Notes: generated by a model from the letters alone, not told the origin. A stretch of 28,168 bases of DNA from DATJQF01 sp035505995 (GCA_035505995.1 DATJQF010000011.1:1-28168); one strand, 5' to 3'. Positions 1 through 7,156 are shown, numbered from the stretch's first letter. Translations and numbers: made by a program.

Positions 1-120
1 GTTCCCAGAAAGTCATTTCCCTGTCCCTGTTCTTTTTCACGGTCCTGAAAACAGGAGTAAAGTTATGATTTTTTCACTTTTTCCTCTCCGGCAGGATGGA
101 TGGGGGTACCGGCAGGAGAT

Positions 121-146
121 AAAAAAACCGCCCCCGGGGGAGCGGT
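121..146 (-). terminator. Rho-independent terminator of the sulfur operon
   Basis: Read on the minus strand, an 8-bp stem (ACCGCTCC pairing with GGGGCGGT, with one G-T wobble) closes a 4-nt loop and is followed by seven T residues. It lies about 20 nt past the stop codon of the DsrE2-like gene, so it fits as the end of the four-gene minus-strand sulfur operon. On the plus strand the wobble becomes a C-A mismatch and there is no comparable T run, so it should work in one direction only. Confidence 0.8.
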
Positions 147-168
147 CCTTTTCCGGTTCCGCAGCATC

Positions 169-669
169 TCAGGTAAAGATGATCTGGGTTTGCTGTCCGC
201 CGCATTTTTCATAAAACTCTCCGACCGTCAGCACGCCTTTCACCCCTTCCCAGAGGTCTTCCTGCTTCAGCTTGAACATGTCCATCGCCAGCTTGCAGGC
301 ATAGATCTCACCCCCTCCCGCATCGATCATCTCCAGGAATTCCTTGACCGGCGGGATATCCAGCTTCTCCATCTGGCTTTTCATCATGGCCGATACGCCC
401 AGCTCCACCCCGGGAATGATCCCGAGGATCGTGGGGAACGGCAGGCCTCCCGGCATGCGCATGGCAGGATTGCCGACCGTGCCGGTGTGCAGCTTGTTCA
501 TCTGGCTTTTGGTGATGGCGTCCAGTCCGAAGAACGTGAAGAACACTTTGGTCTCGATTCCTTCCATCACCGCCCCGTTGGCCATCACCAGCGAGGCATA
601 TACGTCTTCAATGGTGCCTTTGGCACAAATGATGCAGACTTTTTTTAACGGATATTCTTCTTTTGCCAT
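169..669 (-). CDS. DsrE/DsrF/DrsH-like (DsrE2-type) sulfur-relay protein
   Basis: A 166-residue cytoplasmic protein of the DsrE-like superfamily, DsrE2-type. Family members carry sulfane sulfur on a conserved cysteine and pass it to TusA/DsrC-type partners. Cysteines are at 12, 15, 125 and 156. C125, in the segment YACKLAMDMF, sits where the family has its sulfur-carrying cysteine, and C12/C15 form a CxxC-like pair near the first strand. Residues 62-92 form a Gly/Pro/Met-rich stretch (MRMPGGLPFP, IPGVELG), typical of DsrE2 proteins and possibly membrane-associating. It is the last gene of the operon, 39 nt after the TusE/DsrC-like gene and just ahead of a terminator. The sulfur-relay role follows from the family and the neighbours; the actual partner is not shown by the sequence. 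The start is ATG at 669. Confidence 0.85.
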   Translation of the reverse strand: MAKEEYPLKKVCIICAKGTIEDVYASLVMANGAVMEGIETKVFFTFFGLDAITKSQMNKLHTGTVGNPAMRMPGGLPFPTILGIIPGVELGVSAMMKSQMEKLDIPPVKEFLEMIDAGGGEIYACKLAMDMFKLKQEDLWEGVKGVLTVGEFYEKCGGQQTQIIFT

Positions 670-708
670 GTTTTTAGTATTTCCTGGTTTTTGTTTCAGA
701 TTGTTGAG

Positions 709-1020
709 TTACACGCAGCTGGCCGGTTTCGGCACCCCCGCGATCTTGGCGGCTTTTTTCATCGGGGCGCCCGGGAACAGGGCATAAAATCCCTTGATGT
801 CCACGATTCCCGAATTGCCGACCGAACGGATCGTCAGGGTCTCCCCCTTCTGCGACTTGTTACGGATGAAATCCAGCACCGCATAGTGCGGGTCGGTCAG
901 TGTGATCCCTTCTTCCCTGGCCACCTCGGCCGCGATCTCCCGGGTCCATTGGGAGGGGTTGGTAAAATAACCTTCTTCGTTCACGTCGACGGTGACGCCT
1001 GCAAAAACTTTCTGTGCCAT
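709..1020 (-). CDS. tusE: TusE/DsrC/DsvC-family sulfur-relay protein, single-cysteine form
   Basis: A 103-residue protein with the DsrC/TusE fold signature: the C-terminal arm AGVPKPASCV carries the penultimate cysteine (C102, CysA). True DsrC, the substrate of dissimilatory sulfite reductase, has a second cysteine (CysB) eleven positions earlier. Here that position is alanine (A91), and C102 is the only cysteine in the protein. That makes it TusE-like: able to carry a persulfide but unable to form the intramolecular trisulfide or disulfide of DsrC. It lies 48 nt after the DUF1641 gene and 39 nt before the DsrE2-like gene, so a relay between SQR-generated sulfane sulfur and DsrE2 is a reasonable inference. 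The alternative is a role in tRNA 2-thiouridine synthesis, but no tusBCD or mnmA is present here. Start ATG at 1020. Confidence 0.9.
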   Translation of the reverse strand: MAQKVFAGVTVDVNEEGYFTNPSQWTREIAAEVAREEGITLTDPHYAVLDFIRNKSQKGETLTIRSVGNSGIVDIKGFYALFPGAPMKKAAKIAGVPKPASCV

Positions 1021-1068
1021 ACTTGAAATTTTTATTGTTAATAAAATTGAAATAGTCCTTCTTGTTTG

Positions 1069-1752
1069 CTACACCTGGCTGTTATTGGTCTGCATGGCCT
1101 GGATCAGCCGCAGGGAATAGGAGAGGGATTTCCTGACCTCAGGCGATCTCAGTTGCAGGAAGATTTTCCACAGCGATTTGTCATCGAGCCGGTCATCCAT
1201 TTTTACTTCCGTCAGTACACGGGTGGCCCGGTTCAGGGCGCCGGCCAGAGCGGGGTCCGACAAGTTCCGCAGGATGCCGGCCAGATTTTCCAGGTTATCC
1301 TGCAGGTGGCGGATATCGTCCGCGGTATAGGTACGGACCCACTTCTCCGCCAGGCCGGATAGCGCAGCCAGGTATTCGAAGTATCCCTTCTGCTCCAGGT
1401 CGTGGAGCTTATTTACGGCATCCAGCCCGATCTGATGCAGGACCGGAGAGATGTCCTTCATGAAATCCCGGGCGCTTTCCATCAGGTCCAGCATTTCCCG
1501 GAAGGTCCCGATATTCTGAAGGATCTTGATGACCAGGCAGGAAATCCCGCAGGAATCCAGTTCCACCCCCGACTTGTCCAGGAGGACGACCGATTGCTGA
1601 AAGGCATCCTTCGCCACGATGTTCAGATCCTCCACCAGGTCGTCGATCTCTTCCCGCCGGCGGTCCTGCAGTTCCATCGACTCCAGCAGGCGGTCCAGCT
1701 TTGCCTGGATCTGGTCGATCTGGACCTGAAGATTTTGCTCGCTCGTTGCCAT
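1069..1752 (-). CDS. DUF1641 domain-containing protein
   Basis: A 227-residue, largely helical, soluble protein without signal peptide. Residues about 5-50 are heptad-like and charged (a probable coiled coil). A CxxxC pair (C68, C72) follows, and a helical core at about 75-135 (KILQNIGTFREMLDLM, then the LHQIGLDAVNKLHDLE region) resembles DUF1641. Genes of this family are commonly found beside sulfide:quinone oxidoreductase-like and DsrE genes, and the biochemical function is not established. Here it begins only 4 nt after the SQR stop, which implies translational coupling and perhaps a physical complex. The two cysteines are the only ones in the protein, so they could be redox-active or take up sulfur, but that is speculation. 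The C-terminal 60 residues are also helical and less recognisable. Confidence 0.8.
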   Translation of the reverse strand: MATSEQNLQVQIDQIQAKLDRLLESMELQDRRREEIDDLVEDLNIVAKDAFQQSVVLLDKSGVELDSCGISCLVIKILQNIGTFREMLDLMESARDFMKDISPVLHQIGLDAVNKLHDLEQKGYFEYLAALSGLAEKWVRTYTADDIRHLQDNLENLAGILRNLSDPALAGALNRATRVLTEVKMDDRLDDKSLWKIFLQLRSPEVRKSLSYSLRLIQAMQTNNSQV

Positions 1753-1756
1753 GAGT

Positions 1757-2989
1757 CTATTCGGTTTTTTTGCCTGCCATGGTCATTTTGGAATCGATCG
1801 GCATTTCCCGGCCTTTCAGCAGGATATGCCAGTAGATCCACCGGAACAGCAGCTTCCCGTAGTGATTGGTCCTGGTTTCCTTCAGCAGCCCGAAAGGCCC
1901 GATGCCGGGGAACGGGAAGGAACCGGGAAGCGGCTCGGTATCATAATTGAAATCGATCAGGGCGCCTTTGCCGAACCCGGTTTCAATATAACAGTTGGCA
2001 TGTCCGTCGGACACTGCCGTATAAGGCCTGTTTTCGATCGCGCACAGCAGGTTCTCCGTCAATACATCGGCCTGGAAATGCACGACCGATCCCGCTTTCG
2101 AGGTCGGGAAATTCCCGGCATCCCCGATAACGAAAATATTGGAGTGGTCCACCTGCTGAAGCGTAAACTTATCCGCTTTCACAAAATCCATTTCATCCCC
2201 CAGCCCGCTCCGGCCGATCACCGGATCCCCTTTATGCACCGGCACCGTCACCAGGCAGTCGAAGGGGATCTCCCGCTCGTCGTAGGAAACGAGTACTTTC
2301 TTGCCGGGGTCCACTTTTTCCATGTAAAAATCGGGAACGATACGGATGTTCTTCTCTTCCAGCATGGCCCCCAGGATCTTGGAAGCGCGGGGTTTGGTAA
2401 ATGCGCCCGACAGGGGGGTGACATAGGAAATATTCACCTGGTTGCGCAACCCCCTTTCGACGAAGAAGGCGTCGGCATACATGGCGAATTCAAGAGGGGC
2501 GACCGGGCACTTGATCGGCATATCGGCGATGGAGATGACGAGCTCCTTTCCTTTCCAGGTTTTAAAAAAATCAGCCAGGGCCAGCGCTCCCTCGATCGTG
2601 TAAAAGTCAAAGATCTGCTTGTGCCAGAGAGGGCCGGTCATGCCGGGCGTTTCCCCCGGGACCACCTTGGTTCCGGTGGCCAGGATCAGGTAATCGTATT
2701 TCAGGGTGACCCCGTCCTTCAGGAGCACCTGGTTCTCCCCCGGCAGGATCCTTTCGATCTCCTGGAAGATCACGTTGACCCCGGCAGGAAAGAAAGCAGT
2801 TTTCGGCTTGATGACATCCTGCCGGGTATACATGCCGAACGGGATGAATAAAAAGCCGGGCTGATAATAATGGGTCTTGAATTGATCGACGATGGTAATC
2901 TCCCATTCGTCTCTTTCCAGGAGCTTGCGCATCTTGTTGGCCATGATGGTCCCTCCGGTCCCGGCCCCTAAGATCAACAGTTTTTTCAT
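1757..2989 (-). CDS. sqr: Sulfide:quinone oxidoreductase-like FAD-dependent oxidoreductase
   Basis: A 410-residue flavoprotein of the SQR/FCSD branch of the disulfide oxidoreductase superfamily. The N-terminal dinucleotide motif is GAGTGG at 8-13. A second FAD motif, VIGDAGNFPTSKAG, lies at 287-300. Cysteines C161 (IKCPVAPLEF) and C333 (ANCYIETGFG) match the two conserved redox cysteines of SQRs. No cysteine is near position 123-130, so the third cysteine of type I enzymes is absent. The C-terminal segment 378-396 is aromatic and hydrophobic (LLFRWIYWHILLKG), as expected for the monotopic membrane anchor at the quinone site. The expected reaction is sulfide oxidation to sulfane sulfur or polysulfide, with electrons passed to menaquinone. 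It is first in the operon, with a TACCTTTG box about 36 nt upstream of its start. A quinone-linked flavoprotein with another sulfur substrate remains possible. Confidence 0.87.
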   Translation of the reverse strand: MKKLLILGAGTGGTIMANKMRKLLERDEWEITIVDQFKTHYYQPGFLFIPFGMYTRQDVIKPKTAFFPAGVNVIFQEIERILPGENQVLLKDGVTLKYDYLILATGTKVVPGETPGMTGPLWHKQIFDFYTIEGALALADFFKTWKGKELVISIADMPIKCPVAPLEFAMYADAFFVERGLRNQVNISYVTPLSGAFTKPRASKILGAMLEEKNIRIVPDFYMEKVDPGKKVLVSYDEREIPFDCLVTVPVHKGDPVIGRSGLGDEMDFVKADKFTLQQVDHSNIFVIGDAGNFPTSKAGSVVHFQADVLTENLLCAIENRPYTAVSDGHANCYIETGFGKGALIDFNYDTEPLPGSFPFPGIGPFGLLKETRTNHYGKLLFRWIYWHILLKGREMPIDSKMTMAGKKTE

Positions 2990-3024
2990 GCCTGAGCTGG
3001 ATCTTGAAATTGTGAAAGAATTAA

Positions 3025-3032
3025 CAAAGGTA
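3025..3032 (-). promoter_or_regulatory. Bacteroidota -7 promoter box for the SQR operon
   Basis: On the minus strand the bases read TACCTTTG, an exact match to the Bacteroidota -7 consensus TAnnTTTG, in an AT-rich gap 36 nt before the SQR start codon. No clear -33 TTTG is present at the expected distance. The match and its position are observed; activity is inferred. Confidence 0.55.
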
Positions 3033-3207
3033 AATATAAATATAATTCGATATTAGCATGAATTAAAAAAACTCTTCTCCGGGCGGAACAGCAAAGATTT
3101 CCGGGCGGGAAGAACTATGAGGTTCAGGAATTTCCTGATGGGTTTCCTGGTATAGCATGCCTTTCCCGCTGGCACGGGAAGGCGGATCCTCCTGAACAGG
3201 GTCAGGA

Positions 3208-3462
3208 TCAGGTTCCGGCAGGAGGTTCTTTCTCTTTCTCTTTCTCCTTTTCCTTCTCCTTTTTTTCGGGTTCATTGAGCTCATCCTCGATTCCCTTCAT
3301 GCCATCCTTGAAGCTCTTCACTCCTTTTCCGATTCCCTTCATCAATTCAGGAATCTTTTTTCCCCCGAATAAAAGAAGGATCACGAGGGCAATCAGCAGG
3401 ATCTCGGTGGTTCCTAAACCCCCTAAAATCCCTCCGATGAATACTATGACCGAAAGTATCAT
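3208..3462 (-). CDS. tatA: Twin-arginine translocase subunit TatA/TatE
   Basis: An 84-residue TatA-type protein. Residues about 4-32 contain the membrane helix (LGTTEILLIALVILLLF), followed by the family hallmark hinge FGGKKIPELMKGIGKGVKSFKDG and an amphipathic helix. The oligomeric subunit forms the pore of the Tat system, which exports folded proteins. After residue 65 the protein becomes a Lys-Glu repeat (KEKEKEKEKEKE), encoded by a 6-nt purine repeat next to an A7 run, and then stops after PPAGT. A second frame past this tract stays open to 3063 and encodes a Pro/Asp/Glu-rich tail, so the C-terminus may be frameshifted. It follows queA by 57 nt but has its own TATCTTTG box. No tatC is present in the window. 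Confidence 0.9.
   Translation of the reverse strand: MILSVIVFIGGILGGLGTTEILLIALVILLLFGGKKIPELMKGIGKGVKSFKDGMKGIEDELNEPEKKEKEKEKEKEKEPPAGT
3222..3267 (-). repeat. Purine-rich microsatellite and A7 run in the 3' end of tatA
   Basis: On the minus strand the coding sequence has an A7 run (3260-3266) followed by repeated GAGAAA/GAAAAG units encoding alternating Lys and Glu. The tract is low-complexity and prone to slippage. It contains the heptamer A AAA AAG in the tatA reading frame (3265 down to 3259), the same heptamer used for programmed -1 frameshifting in E. coli dnaX. Whether any slippage happens here is unknown. Confidence 0.7.
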
Positions 3463-3494
3463 GAATGCTTTTAATTTATTGATATTGGGCTTTA

Positions 3495-3502
3495 CAAAGA
3501 TA
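3495..3502 (-). promoter_or_regulatory. Bacteroidota -7 promoter box for tatA
   Basis: The minus strand reads TATCTTTG, an exact TAnnTTTG match, 33 nt upstream of the tatA start codon and within the 57-nt gap behind queA. It suggests that tatA can be transcribed independently of queA. No obvious -33 element is visible. Confidence 0.5.
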
Positions 3503-3519
3503 CTAAAATAGAATTATTG

Positions 3520-4752
3520 TTATTTACGGGCGGGAAAAAACAGGCAGGCATCCCCGTAGCTCAGAAAACGGAACCCATGGTCCAGGGCATAGTCGTAGGC
3601 AGATTTCCATTCTTTCCCGGCCAGGGCGGCGACCAGCATCAGCAGGGTGCTTTGCGGCAAATGGAAATTGGTGATCAGCCCTCCGGTCAGCCTGAACCTG
3701 TAACCGGGAACGATCATTAGCTCCGTATTGCCGGAAAATTCATGCGTGCCTTCCTTTGCCAGGTGATCTGTCAGGGCTTCCAGCGCTTCGGCGACCGGGA
3801 TCCCGGCGGCATATTTTTTCTCGTAAGGATCCCACTGCCGGACGGAAAGCTCCGGCATCCGTTCCTCCCGCAGGATCTTCACCCCCGTCCAATACAGGCT
3901 TTCCAGCGTCCGGACCGTGGTGGTACCGGCCGCAATGACCTTTTTATCCGGCTCCCGGATCAACCGGCGGATCAGTTCCAGGGGAACCAGGATCTTTTCC
4001 CGGTGCATGATATGAGCGGAAATATCGGGAGTACTGACGGGACGGAAGGTTCCCAGGCCGACATGCAGGGTCACCTGTCCGAATTCAATGTTCGCGGCGC
4101 GCAGTTGAGCCAGGATCTCCGGGGTGAAATGCAGCCCTGCCGTGGGTGCGGCCACCGACCCGTCTGCCCGGGCATACACGGTCTGGTACCGGTCCGCATC
4201 CAGTTCGGCCGGCGCCCGGGTGATATACGGAGGTAGCGGGACCCGTCCCATATGTTCCAGGATCTCTGCAAAGGACAGGGTTTCCGGGCTCCAGCTGAAC
4301 CGGATGGAAAAACATCCCTCCCCGAGATCCTCCAGCTTTTCTGCGGTCAGCACGACCGCGTTGCTCCCATGTTGAAGATCCTTGCGGATGACGCCGCTTC
4401 GCCACCGCTTGACGTTCCCCACCAGGCATTTCCAGATGACGCTGCCCTTTGCCTGCAGGGCGGTTCCCGGTTCGGGCGGAAGCAACGGTTCCAGGCAGAA
4501 AACCTCAATGGTGGCGCCGGTTTCCTTGGAGAAGATCAACCGGGCCCGGATCACACGGGTATCATTGAATACCAGAAGGGAAGAGGCCGGAATATACCGG
4601 CCGACCTGCCTGAAAAGATCCTCCCGGATCACCCCGTCCTGCAGGATCAGGAGGCGCGATTCATCCCTGTTTGCCTGCGGATACTGGGCGATCCGTTCGG
4701 GCGGAAGCAAATAATCGAAATCCCCGGGTTGTATCTTCTCGGGAAGGATCAT
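3520..4752 (-). CDS. queA: S-adenosylmethionine:tRNA ribosyltransferase-isomerase
   Basis: A 410-residue QueA. The enzyme transfers and isomerises the ribosyl moiety of SAM onto preQ1-modified tRNA to make epoxyqueuosine. Family signatures are the N-terminal DFDYLLPPERIAQYP, FNDTRVIRARL, the central TAGLHFTPEIL and HVGLGTFRPV, GTTTVRTLE, and near the C-terminus TNFHLPQSTLLMLVAAL and YGDACLF. It is longer than the roughly 350-residue proteobacterial enzyme, mainly through extra sequence in the middle; longer forms are common in Bacteroidota. It starts 27 nt after the porin-like gene stops, so read-through from that gene is likely. Function is confident from motifs; the operon link is inferred from spacing. 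Confidence 0.96.
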   Translation of the reverse strand: MILPEKIQPGDFDYLLPPERIAQYPQANRDESRLLILQDGVIREDLFRQVGRYIPASSLLVFNDTRVIRARLIFSKETGATIEVFCLEPLLPPEPGTALQAKGSVIWKCLVGNVKRWRSGVIRKDLQHGSNAVVLTAEKLEDLGEGCFSIRFSWSPETLSFAEILEHMGRVPLPPYITRAPAELDADRYQTVYARADGSVAAPTAGLHFTPEILAQLRAANIEFGQVTLHVGLGTFRPVSTPDISAHIMHREKILVPLELIRRLIREPDKKVIAAGTTTVRTLESLYWTGVKILREERMPELSVRQWDPYEKKYAAGIPVAEALEALTDHLAKEGTHEFSGNTELMIVPGYRFRLTGGLITNFHLPQSTLLMLVAALAGKEWKSAYDYALDHGFRFLSYGDACLFFPARK

Positions 4753-4779
4753 GGTTTATTCAACGGGGAATACAAAGTA

Positions 4780-6225
4780 CTATTTTTTCTCCGAAGAATA
4801 AAAATTGGGTTTGTAGGTAACCTGTACATATACATACTGGGCGAACTTGCTCGTGCCGACCGCCAGTCCTCTCTGAAGCTCCATGGTATGGGTGGGCAGG
4901 ATCAGACAGTAAGCGGCATTCAGATCGAAATTCTTGAACGGGGAATACACATACATCAGGTCAAATTCATTGCCCAGGCTTTTTGACACTTGGGTATAGG
5001 GGGTTTTATTCGCCTTATCCGCAACGTTGAGGTAGCTGTATGGCAGGCTGAACCACCGCCACGTGAGCTCGAGCTTCATTTTCTCGGTAAAGGATAAGGT
5101 CGCCCTGGCATACAAGTCGTTCAAGCCGGCATAGATATTATCCCTGACATAAGTACTCCACAGGTCCATGTACCCGTAAAATCCATGGGCGGAACCATAG
5201 AGGGTGCTGAATCCGGTATATTTCGTTTTCTGACCGGTCGTGTCCGAAAAATCATTCCCGCCGATATGATCAAAGCCCGCTTTGATCGTGAACAGCTGTA
5301 CCGGCTGGTATTCCAGCCACACCGAGTAAAACCAGGCGTTGAGCGTATGCCCGTCCTTATAATGGCCCCCCTGGTAGTATCCGGATGCGAAAGCCCTGAA
5401 TTTTTTAAGGTTCAGCCAGGCATCCAATCCGACGGTCGCCCGGGCATACAGTTGGGTCGGGTAATCCGTCGTAGTGGTGGTTTTGGTGGTAGTGGGCACA
5501 ACGGTGGTCCCGATGATGGAATCGTTCTCGTTATAGACATTCAGCGTATCGAAGGTGGTTTTGGATTTGGTGACGCTGGTGCTCGCTTTCTGGAAAGCAT
5601 CCACCACGGCCAGGAGGGACAGGGTTACTTTATCATTGGCAAATTTCTTCTGGTCCCACAGGTATCCGAGATATTTGTAGTTCCCTTTCACGATATAGGA
5701 GGAGAGGAACGAGGAGGCGGGAGCCATATTGTTTATGGCGAGTCCGAAGTCTCCCTTATAGCCGGCGCCGGCCACTTCCCATTGCGCCATCAGGACATCA
5801 TGGGATGCCCCCCACATGGTCCAGTCGGACACGCCGATGAACCGCTGGTCGTCATATTTTAATTCACATCGCCCGACTTTCAGGGCAAAGCTATTGGTAA
5901 ATGCGTAACGCAGCCAGGCTTCATACAGGTTGATCGTGTTCTTGGTGATCGTGTCCGAGGAAAAGGAATTCTGTCCGAAGACCCAGGCGCCCTGCAGATT
6001 GATCCGGGTGGAGAATTTCTCGCTTTTATAGTCAAAGATAGCCCGGGCCCTTCCCAGCATGTCGAGATAAGGATACTTGGTACTGTCGCGGAGGGTGGAG
6101 TAACCGTCGCGGTATTCTCCCCTCATCCGTAATTCTGAAGAAAGGTTGAACTGGGCATTCACGATCCCGGGCGTTGCAGCCAGTAACAGGACCGGCAGGA
6201 TAAGTTGCATGTAAAACTTTTTCAT
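4780..6225 (-). CDS. Outer-membrane beta-barrel protein, alginate-export/porin-like
   Basis: A 481-residue protein with a signal peptide (residues 1-24, ending GIVNAQF). The rest alternates aromatic and polar residues, as in a transmembrane beta-barrel, and ends in strands like YVYVQVTYKPNFY. The segments LSSELRMRGEYRDGY at the start of the barrel and the later FDHIGGNDFSDTTG with GFSTLYGSAHGFYGYMD resemble the alginate-export porin family in Bacteroidota. The substrate is unknown and the alginate label is only a family name. A loop near residues 238-256 is almost all Thr/Val (TTTKTTTTTD), probably surface-exposed. An exact TATTTTTG box lies 39 nt upstream. queA follows after 27 nt. The barrel assignment is firm; the transport role is a family-based guess. 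Confidence 0.75.
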   Translation of the reverse strand: MKKFYMQLILPVLLLAATPGIVNAQFNLSSELRMRGEYRDGYSTLRDSTKYPYLDMLGRARAIFDYKSEKFSTRINLQGAWVFGQNSFSSDTITKNTINLYEAWLRYAFTNSFALKVGRCELKYDDQRFIGVSDWTMWGASHDVLMAQWEVAGAGYKGDFGLAINNMAPASSFLSSYIVKGNYKYLGYLWDQKKFANDKVTLSLLAVVDAFQKASTSVTKSKTTFDTLNVYNENDSIIGTTVVPTTTKTTTTTDYPTQLYARATVGLDAWLNLKKFRAFASGYYQGGHYKDGHTLNAWFYSVWLEYQPVQLFTIKAGFDHIGGNDFSDTTGQKTKYTGFSTLYGSAHGFYGYMDLWSTYVRDNIYAGLNDLYARATLSFTEKMKLELTWRWFSLPYSYLNVADKANKTPYTQVSKSLGNEFDLMYVYSPFKNFDLNAAYCLILPTHTMELQRGLAVGTSKFAQYVYVQVTYKPNFYSSEKK

Positions 6226-6263
6226 ATTCGTTGCTTTTGTTAAGGTTGCAGTAAAGGTTACGG

Positions 6264-6271
6264 CAAAAATA
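6264..6271 (-). promoter_or_regulatory. Bacteroidota -7 promoter box for the porin-like gene
   Basis: The minus strand reads TATTTTTG, an exact TAnnTTTG match, 39 nt upstream of the porin-like start codon, in the AT-rich divergent gap shared with pssA. A poorer 7-of-8 match, TATTTTTA at 6327-6334 on the plus strand, could serve pssA. Neither has a clear -33 box. Confidence 0.45.
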
Positions 6272-6353
6272 AAAAAAATCCTTCTGGGAGAATAGAGTTT
6301 AAAATACCCGGTAAAATGAAATAGTTTATTTTTACAGGTAGAACTTTCTGCCC

Positions 6354-7103
6354 ATGAAACTCAGGAATTATATTCCCAACACCCTGACCGCCTTCAACCT
6401 GGTATGTGGGTTCTTATCGGTCACTTTCGTGCTGGACGGGGATGAGCACGGACTGGTGCTTGCCTCTTTGATGATCTTCCTGGCCGGCCTGTTCGATTTC
6501 CTGGACGGGACCGCCGCGAGACTGCTTCAGGCGTACTCGGAGCTGGGCAAGCAGCTGGATTCGCTGGCCGATATCGTATCGTTCGGGGTAGCGCCCGGCG
6601 TGCTGATGTACCATTTATTGCTGGTCCAGTGTACCGGCGGTTGCAATACCCTCGAGCGGATGCACATCATTCCTTACTTTGCGCTGCTGATCCCCGTTTG
6701 CTCCGCACTCCGGCTGGCGAAGTTCAACATTGATCTCCGGCAGGAAGATTCGTTCATCGGGTTGCCCACTCCGGCCAATGCTGTGTTCTTCGCTTCGATC
6801 CCGCTGGTGATTTTTCTCCAGTCGAGGATCTTCACCCTGATCCGCCTGGATTTCCTGGTCGCCTTCTTTTCCAATACCCGGGTATTGGCCATTCTGACCG
6901 TCTTCTTTTCCTATTTGCTGGTTTCCGATTTCCGGATCTTCAACCTGAAATTCAAAACAGCCTCCTGGCAGGGCAACCAGGTCCGCTTTATTTTCCTGGG
7001 ACTATCCCTTCTGTTGTTGCTGATCTTTTCGGTATCCGCGATCCCGCTGATCATCATCCTGTACCTGTTGCTGTCGATCCTGTTCCAGAAGAAGCTGGGA
7101 TGA
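6354..7103 (+). CDS. pssA: CDP-diacylglycerol--serine O-phosphatidyltransferase
   Basis: A 249-residue multi-pass membrane enzyme of the CDP-alcohol phosphatidyltransferase family. It makes phosphatidylserine, the precursor of phosphatidylethanolamine, from CDP-diacylglycerol and serine. The catalytic signature DG-x2-AR-x8-G-x3-D-x3-D is complete at about residues 47-69 (DGTAARLLQ..., ELGKQLDSLAD). The N-terminus NYIPNTLTAFNLVCGF is typical of PssA. About seven or eight hydrophobic segments follow, the last being a long Leu/Ile run at about 207-243. It is a single gene, divergent from the porin-like gene and convergent with lptB. With the serine palmitoyltransferase further right, the window carries two serine-using lipid-headgroup or backbone pathways. 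Confidence 0.93.
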   Translation: MKLRNYIPNTLTAFNLVCGFLSVTFVLDGDEHGLVLASLMIFLAGLFDFLDGTAARLLQAYSELGKQLDSLADIVSFGVAPGVLMYHLLLVQCTGGCNTLERMHIIPYFALLIPVCSALRLAKFNIDLRQEDSFIGLPTPANAVFFASIPLVIFLQSRIFTLIRLDFLVAFFSNTRVLAILTVFFSYLLVSDFRIFNLKFKTASWQGNQVRFIFLGLSLLLLLIFSVSAIPLIIILYLLLSILFQKKLG

Positions 7104-7156
7104 GAGAAGACAGAGGATGGAAGATGAAAGATAGAAGATAGAAGACAGAGGATGAA
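7104..7156 (+). repeat. Purine-rich intergenic repeat with a 15-bp direct repeat
   Basis: The 53-nt gap between the convergent genes pssA and lptB is almost pure G and A on the plus strand. A perfect 15-bp direct repeat, AGAAGACAGAGGATG, lies at 7105-7119 and 7140-7154. GAAGAT/GATAGAAGAT units sit between the copies. There is no hairpin terminator here. It looks like a short degenerate GAAGA(C/T)AGA tandem array, non-coding, at a gene junction. Confidence 0.65.

Noticed and set aside
1..16. Possible start of a minus-strand gene (ATG at 16, reading MTFWE) with a 7-of-8 -7 box TAACTTTA at 58-65
   Set aside because: Only five codons are visible before the window edge. That is too little to call a gene, although the position is plausible.
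1751..2851. 366-codon plus-strand frame opposite the SQR-like gene
   Set aside because: It is antisense to a gene with clear FAD and cysteine motifs, has no recognisable domain, and has the Gly/His/Arg-rich composition of a shadow frame.
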